From Thermoguttaceae bacterium (lineage in GTDB: Bacteria > Planctomycetota > Planctomycetia > Pirellulales > Thermoguttaceae), in assembly GCA_017549085.1 (NCBI GenBank), contig JAFYVO010000026.1, positions 1 to 14,885 on the forward strand: DNA of 14,885 bases, given 5' to 3'. Shown here in pieces: positions 7,942 to 12,738 of this stretch (the stretch's first letter is position 1; each line of letters starts with the position of its first letter). A model generated the notes under the pieces. That model did not search any database. It saw only the letters and a program-made list of their open reading frames with translations, and was not told the origin of the DNA. The position numbers and the translations under genes are program-made.

Positions 7942-8128
7942 GGAGGGGACAACTCGGAAAAAACGGCGTTTGGCTCGACTTTTCCGCCGTCGCCCCTAAA
8001 ATTTGGAGCGACGCGGCGAACAAAAAAAATTTCTCTTAAGTACGCGAACGTTTCCGATTTATTACCGCGAAACGCTTTTTTTTCAAAAAAGAAAAATTTT
8101 CTTCCCGCGTTCGTTCGGGCGCCTTCCC

Positions 8129-8156
8129 TTGGTCGCGACGCGTTTTTTGCTATAAT
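8129..8156 (+). promoter_or_regulatory. Extended -10 promoter of recQ
   Basis: TATAAT at 8151-8156 is a perfect -10, preceded by TGC to form an extended -10. A weak -35, TTGGTC (8129-8134), lies 16 bases upstream. An A/T-rich stretch (8070-8103, with runs of T and A) lies further upstream. Transcription would start near 8163, about 67 bases before ATG 8230. Confidence 0.65.
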
Positions 8157-8229
8157 TAATATCGACGGTCGCGACGTCCGCGTTCCCGTTTTTCCCCCTT
8201 TGTTCCCCGCCGTTTTCCGACTCGCCGCA

Positions 8230-10197
8230 ATGTCCGCCGACGCTTTAACCGCTCGCATTTACCAAACGCTCGCCGACGCGTTCGGCTATCGAACGTTCCG
8301 CCCTTACCAAGAGGAGATCGTCCGCGCGCTTCTCGACCGCCGCGACGTCTTCGCGGTGATGCCGACCGGCGGCGGGAAGTCGCTTTGCTATCAGCTCCCC
8401 GCGCTTCTGACGCCCGGCGTTTGCGTCGTCGTCAGTCCGCTTTTGTCGCTGATGAAAGACCAAGTCGACGCCGCGCAAAAGAACGGTATCTGCGCCGCGA
8501 CGCTGAACTCGACGACGTCGCTGGCGGAGTTGCGCGAAATTTACGCCTCGATCGACCGTCGAACGCTCGACTTGCTTTACGTCTCGCCGGAACGCTTCAA
8601 CACGCCGCGCTTCCAAGAGTTTTTGTCGTCGGTCGAACTCGGATTTTTCGCGATCGACGAAGCGCACTGCATTTCGCAATGGGGACACAACTTCCGCGCC
8701 GACTACCTCGAACTCGGCCAAATCGCGGAACTCTTCCCGAATTGCCCGATCGCCGCCTTCACCGCGACCGCGACCGATCGCGTTTCGGAGGACGTCCAAA
8801 CGCTCCTAAAACTCCGCGACCCGTTCTGCGTCCGCGCGTCGTTCGACCGTCCCAACCTCTTTTATCAAATCGCTTACAAAGAGGATTTCGACCGTCAGCT
8901 CCTCGACTTTTTGCGGGAAGTTCCGGACGAATCCGGCGTCGTGTACCGCTCGACGCGCAAAAACGTCGAGAAGACCGCCGAATTCTTGCGCAAACAAGGC
9001 TTTAAAGCGGAAGCGTATCACGCCGGGTTGACCGACGCGGAGCGAGCCCGCGTTCAAGACGCGTTCGCCAACGACGAGACGCCGATCGTCGTCGCGACGA
9101 TCGCTTTCGGGATGGGGATCGACAAGTCGAACGTCCGTTTCGTCGTTCACGGCGATTTACCCAAGGACGTCGAAAGCTATTACCAAGAAACGGGCCGAGC
9201 CGGTCGCGACGGCGCCCCGGCGCGTTGCCTCCTCGTGTACGGTTATCAAGATATCGCGATTCACCGCAGTTTCCTCGACGACTACCAAGACCCGGAGGCC
9301 CGCGAAGCCGCGTCGCGCCGCTTGAACGAGATGGTGAAGTTCGCCGAAACGGACGGCTGCCGCCGCGCGAACCTGCTGCAATACTTCGGCGAAACGTATA
9401 CGCCGCCGAACTTTAACGCCGACGAAAACGGTTCCGACGCCGACGCGTCGACCGACGGCGCGCCGCGTTGCGGTTGCGGCGGTTGCGATTATTGCGTCGG
9501 TTCGGTTCGCCGCGTCGACGCGACGGTCGACGCTCAAAAGGCGCTTTCCGCGATGCAGCGCACCGGGAACCGCTTCGGCGTCGGGCATATCGTCGACGTG
9601 TTGGTCGGCGCGCGGACGGAGAAGATCGAGCGGTTCGGGCACGACGGGCTGCCGACGTTCGGCGTCGGGGCCGACCGCGACAAAACATATTGGCGTTACT
9701 TGATTTCCGCGCTCTTGACGCAGGGAATCGCCGAACTCGACCCGTCGAAAGACTTCCCGATACCGCGCGTCACCCGACTCGGTTGGGACGTGATGCGCGG
9801 TCAACGCCAAGTAAAGATCGTCGAGCGCCCGACCGGCAAAAAGAAGAAAGCGACGTCGCGTCGTTCCGGCGGTTCGTCGACTTTGTTAAGCGGAAGCGGT
9901 TCGAGCGCGGCGTTCAACGCGGCGTCGGCGAACCCTTACTCGAAAAATTCGCTTTCTCCGCGCGACCGTCGGCTGTTCGAAGAGTTGCGAGCGTTGCGTT
10001 TGCAGATCGCGAAAGACGAAAACGTCCCGCCTTACGCCGTTTTCAGCGACAAAACGCTCGTCGACATGACGTACCTGAAACCGGAGACGGACGGCGAATT
10101 TTTAAACGTTTCCGGCGTCGGCGTCAAGAAACTGGAAAATTATGGGTACGAGTTCATGCAGGCGATCCGCCAATTCTTGGAGGAAAACCCGAAATAA
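8230..10197 (+). CDS. recQ: ATP-dependent DNA helicase RecQ
   Basis: RecQ is a 3'-5' superfamily 2 helicase acting in recombination and fork repair. I start it at ATG 8230 (655 residues). The frame continues upstream to TTG 8200, but E. coli RecQ aligns well from the ATG, and neither start has a visible Shine-Dalgarno. Landmarks in ATG numbering are Q-motif FGYRTFRPYQEEI (18-30), Walker A PTGGGKS (45-51), DEAH (143-146), TATAT motif III (178-182) and motif VI QETGRAGRDG (319-328). The zinc site is C377, C416, C419 and C422, with an extra C414. Winged-helix RQC (about 430-525) follows, then a Lys/Ser/Gly-rich linker (about 528-565) and a C-terminal HRDC domain (about 570-650; NVPPYAVFSDKTL). 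It differs from E. coli RecQ by an acidic insertion of about 20 residues just before the zinc cysteines. It is monocistronic and convergent with the first FGE-like gene. Confidence 0.96.
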   Translation: MSADALTARIYQTLADAFGYRTFRPYQEEIVRALLDRRDVFAVMPTGGGKSLCYQLPALLTPGVCVVVSPLLSLMKDQVDAAQKNGICAATLNSTTSLAELREIYASIDRRTLDLLYVSPERFNTPRFQEFLSSVELGFFAIDEAHCISQWGHNFRADYLELGQIAELFPNCPIAAFTATATDRVSEDVQTLLKLRDPFCVRASFDRPNLFYQIAYKEDFDRQLLDFLREVPDESGVVYRSTRKNVEKTAEFLRKQGFKAEAYHAGLTDAERARVQDAFANDETPIVVATIAFGMGIDKSNVRFVVHGDLPKDVESYYQETGRAGRDGAPARCLLVYGYQDIAIHRSFLDDYQDPEAREAASRRLNEMVKFAETDGCRRANLLQYFGETYTPPNFNADENGSDADASTDGAPRCGCGGCDYCVGSVRRVDATVDAQKALSAMQRTGNRFGVGHIVDVLVGARTEKIERFGHDGLPTFGVGADRDKTYWRYLISALLTQGIAELDPSKDFPIPRVTRLGWDVMRGQRQVKIVERPTGKKKKATSRRSGGSSTLLSGSGSSAAFNAASANPYSKNSLSPRDRRLFEELRALRLQIAKDENVPPYAVFSDKTLVDMTYLKPETDGEFLNVSGVGVKKLENYGYEFMQAIRQFLEENPK

Positions 10198-10203
10198 CCG
10201 GCG

Positions 10204-10243
10204 CGCAACGTTTTACTCCGTCCAGAAACGCCAAACGCGGCGC
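10204..10243. repeat. 40-bp repeat, copy 1 (3' flank of FGE-like gene A)
   Basis: These 40 bases match 11582-11621 at 36 of 40 positions in the same orientation. Both copies lie just downstream of an FGE-like gene, so they look like part of a duplicated gene-plus-flank unit. Neither copy is within a coding region. Confidence 0.85.
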
Positions 10244-10278
10244 CGCCGAGCGAAAACTTTCCCGCTCGACCGCGCCGC
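10237..10278. terminator. Large hairpin between convergent recQ and FGE-like gene A
   Basis: GCGGCGC (10237-10243) pairs with GCGCCGC (10272-10278) and CGAGCG (10247-10252) with CGCTCG (10263-10268), leaving a ten-base loop and a small internal loop. It begins 16 bases after the stop of gene A and 39 bases after that of recQ. It lacks a clean T run on either side, so it may be a bidirectional stop or an RNA-stabilising hairpin. A related hairpin with different arms follows gene C at 12676-12718. Confidence 0.5.
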
Positions 10279-10294
10279 GTTCGATTTACGCGTT

Positions 10295-11329
10295 TTATTG
10301 GTTGTCGCCAAATTTTTCAAGGCGTTCGCGAAGACGTCGCGTAAACGCGTTGTTACCCGGAACGGTTTCTTTAAGAAGCGGTTCGTCGTCGCCAAGGACG
10401 ATAATCAATCGCAACCCGACCGCGTCGGCGCGATGCGCGAAAACAAGATCGGAATCGTTGACGCGGTTGGCCGCTCGCGCGCTCCAAGCGTCGTATCCCC
10501 AACCGCCGCCGCGCAAGACTCGATACAAACCGCGCCCAAGGAGGTTGGCGGGATCGGTCGTATCGTTCGTATCGTAAGGCGCGTACCGGTCGAGCGTCCA
10601 TTCCCAAACGTTGCCGTGCATATCGTAAAGGCCCCAAGCGTTCGGCAAATATGTTCCGACGTCGGTCGGTCTCTCGAGGTCGACGCCGGGTTCGGTCGTT
10701 CCGTAAGGCCGGCAACCGTTGACGTTGGCTTGCGAACCGTCGCACGCGTCGCCGAACGAATACGCCGTTTCGCTTCCGGCGCGACAGGCGTATTCCCATT
10801 GCGCTTCGGTCGGCAGGTCGTAACGCGCGCCTTCGCCGAACTTCGCTTCCAATTCTTCGCGCAACTTTTCGTTCAACTTTTCGACGAACGCGAGCGCGTC
10901 GACGAAGGAAACGTTCGTAACCGGAAGCCGTTCGCATTTAAGGACGCTCGGATTATTCTTCATCGCCGTCGTCCACTCGCCTTGCGTCGTTTCGAAAACG
11001 GCCATATAGAAATCGCGCGAAATCGTTACTTCGCGCTGGGTTTCGTCGGAGCCCCAACGTTCGCGACCGTCTTCCGACGTCGGCGAGCCCATCTTGAACT
11101 TCCCGGCTGGAATACGGCGAAACTCCATACCGAGCAGATTCGTCCAAACGCCGTCGGACTCGGCGACCGCGACGTTCGACGGCGTTTCGGTCTTCAAAAT
11201 CGGAGCGGGCTCGGCGATTTCGTTTTTAGGAGTCGCTTCTTGCGCGCTCGCCCCCAACGCGACGAACGCGACGACGCAAAACGTCGCCGGCGTCGCTTTT
11301 AGAAACAACGATTTTGGGAAAATTTTCAT
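10295..11329 (-). CDS. Secreted FGE/SUMF1-fold protein, paralog A
   Basis: This 344-residue protein starts at ATG 11329 (GGGGA upstream). An in-frame ATG at 11341 would add four residues but has no ribosome site. Residues 1-29 are a Sec signal peptide ending ALGASA. A ~30-residue Pro/Glu/Ala linker follows, then one formylglycine-generating-enzyme-fold domain (about 62-312). Family marks are GMEFRRIPAGKFKMGS (67-82), LPTEAQWEYACRAGS (172-186), WGLYDMHGNVWEW (232-244), RVLRGGGW (270-277) and a closing GLRLIIV. True FGE has GGS-x2-C-x4-C after this last Trp motif; here the two positions are Y279 and A284. It is therefore unlikely to convert sulfatase cysteine to formylglycine and is better seen as a binding or structural member of the fold. 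It has its own promoter (11409-11436). Its partner is unknown. Confidence 0.9.
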   Translation of the reverse strand: MKIFPKSLFLKATPATFCVVAFVALGASAQEATPKNEIAEPAPILKTETPSNVAVAESDGVWTNLLGMEFRRIPAGKFKMGSPTSEDGRERWGSDETQREVTISRDFYMAVFETTQGEWTTAMKNNPSVLKCERLPVTNVSFVDALAFVEKLNEKLREELEAKFGEGARYDLPTEAQWEYACRAGSETAYSFGDACDGSQANVNGCRPYGTTEPGVDLERPTDVGTYLPNAWGLYDMHGNVWEWTLDRYAPYDTNDTTDPANLLGRGLYRVLRGGGWGYDAWSARAANRVNDSDLVFAHRADAVGLRLIIVLGDDEPLLKETVPGNNAFTRRLRERLEKFGDNQ

Positions 11330-11408
11330 TGGATTCCCCATTGCGAAAAAAGAGTAAACGATTATTTAAAAACGAGCGCGAAAACAACCGACGCTCGCCG
11401 TCGACATA

Positions 11409-11436
11409 ATTATACACTCAAACCCAGTTTTTACAA
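11409..11436 (-). promoter_or_regulatory. Sigma-70-like promoter of FGE-like gene A
   Basis: On the complement, TTGTAA (11431-11436), a 16-base spacer and a perfect TATAAT (11409-11414) form the promoter. Twelve T residues (11445-11456 on the complement) sit just upstream of the -35, where an UP element would lie. Transcription would start near 11402, 73 bases before ATG 11329. Confidence 0.65.
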
Positions 11437-11456
11437 CAGCAATCAAAAAAAAAAAA

Positions 11457-11581
11457 CGATTTTCTTTATTTTTTGCCGCGCTCTTACCTATCGCGTTTCG
11501 AGAGGCGCGTTACAGGAAATTTTGACGGCAAGTTTGCGCGGCCCTCGCCGCTCTCGGGAGGAACCACCGAAACAACCGCCG
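11457..11581. other. Intergenic stretch between FGE-like genes B and A
   Basis: No supportable gene is present between the promoter of A and the 40-bp repeat behind B. I found no GC stem with a T run, so gene B has no obvious intrinsic terminator and its transcript could continue toward A. Confidence 0.4.
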
Positions 11582-11621
11582 CGTAACGTTTTACTTCGTC
11601 CGGAAACGCCAAACGCAGCGC
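11582..11621. repeat. 40-bp repeat, copy 2 (3' flank of FGE-like gene B)
   Basis: Second copy of the 40-bp element at 10204-10243 (four mismatches). It begins two bases downstream of the stop codon of gene B. In A the hairpin module lies between the stop and this element; in B that module is absent. Confidence 0.85.
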
Positions 11622-11623
11622 GC

Positions 11624-12613
11624 TTACCTGACGCCCTTAATTTGTTTTTCGCGCGACTTTTCGAACTCTTCGCGTTGCCGTTTGGCAATTTCCTCCGCGT
11701 GCGCGTCGCCGTATTTTTCGACGAGCGGTTTTTCGTCCCCCGGAACGATAATCAGCCGGATCCCGACCGAGGCGCCCTCCGTTCCAAAAACGACGTCGGA
11801 ATCGTTGACGCGGTTGGCCGCCCGCGCGCTCCAAGCGTCGTAAGCCCAAGCGCCGCCGCGCAAAACGCGATTCGAACCGCGCCCGGCAAGGTTGACCGGG
11901 TCGACAGTATCCTTTTCGTCGTAAGCCGCGTACCAGTCGACGCACCACTCCCACACGTTGCCGTGCATATCGTAAAGGCCCCAAGCGTTCGGTTTGTATT
12001 TTCCTACTTTGGTCGTTTCGTCAATCTGCGGGCCCGGTCGATTCGTTCCGTACGGTTTGGAGCCGGAGACGTTCGCCTCGACGCCGTTGAGCGAAGCGCC
12101 GAACGAAAACGCCGTTTCGCTTCCGGCGCGACAGGCGTATTCCCACTGCGCTTCGGTCGGCAGGTCGTAACGCGCGCCTTCGCCGAACGTCGCTTCAAGT
12201 TCTTCGCCGTATTTTTTATTCATCACCTCGACGAAGCGTTGCGCGTTTTTAAACGAAACGCTGTCGACCGGTCGATCGGCGCCTCGGAAGAAACTTAAAT
12301 TTTTCCCGCCGGCGGCTTCCCAATCTCGTTGCCGCGTTTCGTAAACGCTCATATAAAACTCGCGCGAAATCGTTACATCGCGCTGGGTTTCGTCGGAGCC
12401 CCAACGTTCGCGGTCGACTTCCGTTACCGGCGAACCCATCTTGAACGTTCCGGCCGGAATACGGCGGAACTCCATCCCGATCGAGTTGCGCCAAGCGTTT
12501 CCGGCGACTCGCGGCGCCGCGTCCTGAGCCGACGCGACGTTTGCCAAGTAAATAAGCGCGACGGCGCAACACGTCGCCGCCGCTTTTAAAAACGCGTTTT
12601 TGAAGAATTTCAT
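11624..12613 (-). CDS. Secreted FGE/SUMF1-fold protein, paralog B
   Basis: The 329-residue protein starts at ATG 12613, seven bases after AGAGG. An upstream in-frame ATG lacks a ribosome site and would put 14 non-signal residues before the signal peptide. Residues 1-29 form a signal peptide (NVASA end). The FGE-fold domain covers about 41-292: NSIGMEFRRIPAGTFKMGS (43-61), LPTEAQWEYACRAGS (151-165), WGLYDMHGNVWEWCVDWY (211-228), RVLRGGAW (249-256) and VGIRLIIV. The two catalytic cysteine positions of true FGE are Y258 and A263, so sulfatase activation is not expected. The last ~30 residues form a charged, likely helical tail (KRQREEFEKSREKQIKG). Its middle part matches paralog C best and its C-terminal part matches A best. 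No convincing own promoter is visible; it may depend on transcription from C despite the hairpins between them. Confidence 0.9.
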   Translation of the reverse strand: MKFFKNAFLKAAATCCAVALIYLANVASAQDAAPRVAGNAWRNSIGMEFRRIPAGTFKMGSPVTEVDRERWGSDETQRDVTISREFYMSVYETRQRDWEAAGGKNLSFFRGADRPVDSVSFKNAQRFVEVMNKKYGEELEATFGEGARYDLPTEAQWEYACRAGSETAFSFGASLNGVEANVSGSKPYGTNRPGPQIDETTKVGKYKPNAWGLYDMHGNVWEWCVDWYAAYDEKDTVDPVNLAGRGSNRVLRGGAWAYDAWSARAANRVNDSDVVFGTEGASVGIRLIIVPGDEKPLVEKYGDAHAEEIAKRQREEFEKSREKQIKGVR

Positions 12614-12633
12614 CGTTAACCTCTTATAAAACC

Positions 12634-12699
12634 AAAAATAAAGACTCGACGCCAAGCGCCGGTTCCGTCGACGACGCGGCGCCGTCGAACGGAGTCTTT
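12634..12699 (-). terminator. Possible terminator between FGE-like genes C and B
   Basis: On the complement, AAAGACTC (12692-12699) can pair with GAGTCTTT (12640-12647), followed by ATTTTT. The enclosed segment is long (44 bases) and itself structured, so it is a less certain stop than a compact hairpin. Confidence 0.4.
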
Positions 12700-12718
12700 C
12701 CCGCTCGACGGTCGCCGC
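12676..12718 (-). terminator. Hairpin in the 3' flank of FGE-like gene C
   Basis: GCGGCG (12676-12681) pairs with CGCCGC (12713-12718) and CCGTCGA (12682-12688) with TCGACGG (12705-12711), a 13-bp stem broken by one bulged T, with a 16-base loop. It lies 20 bases after the stop of gene C. The segment 12674-12709 matches 10235-10270 behind gene A at 31 of 36 positions. The loop contains AAAGACTC (complement), which can also pair downstream at 12640-12647. Confidence 0.5.
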
Positions 12719-12738
12719 GCTCTTCGTTTGAGAAACGA

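Noticed and set aside
3408..8039. A 1543-codon rightward open frame antisense to the RND pump and adaptor genes
   Set aside because: Its product is Arg/Asp/Asn-rich without domains. It covers two well-recognised genes on the other strand and is explained by their codon bias (many TCG, GCG and GAC codons leave few stops in the antisense frame). No ribosome site or family match supports it.
10295..12613. True formylglycine-generating enzyme / sulfatase maturation factor
   Set aside because: The two active-site cysteine positions are Tyr and Ala in both A and B, and no sulfatase gene is adjacent.
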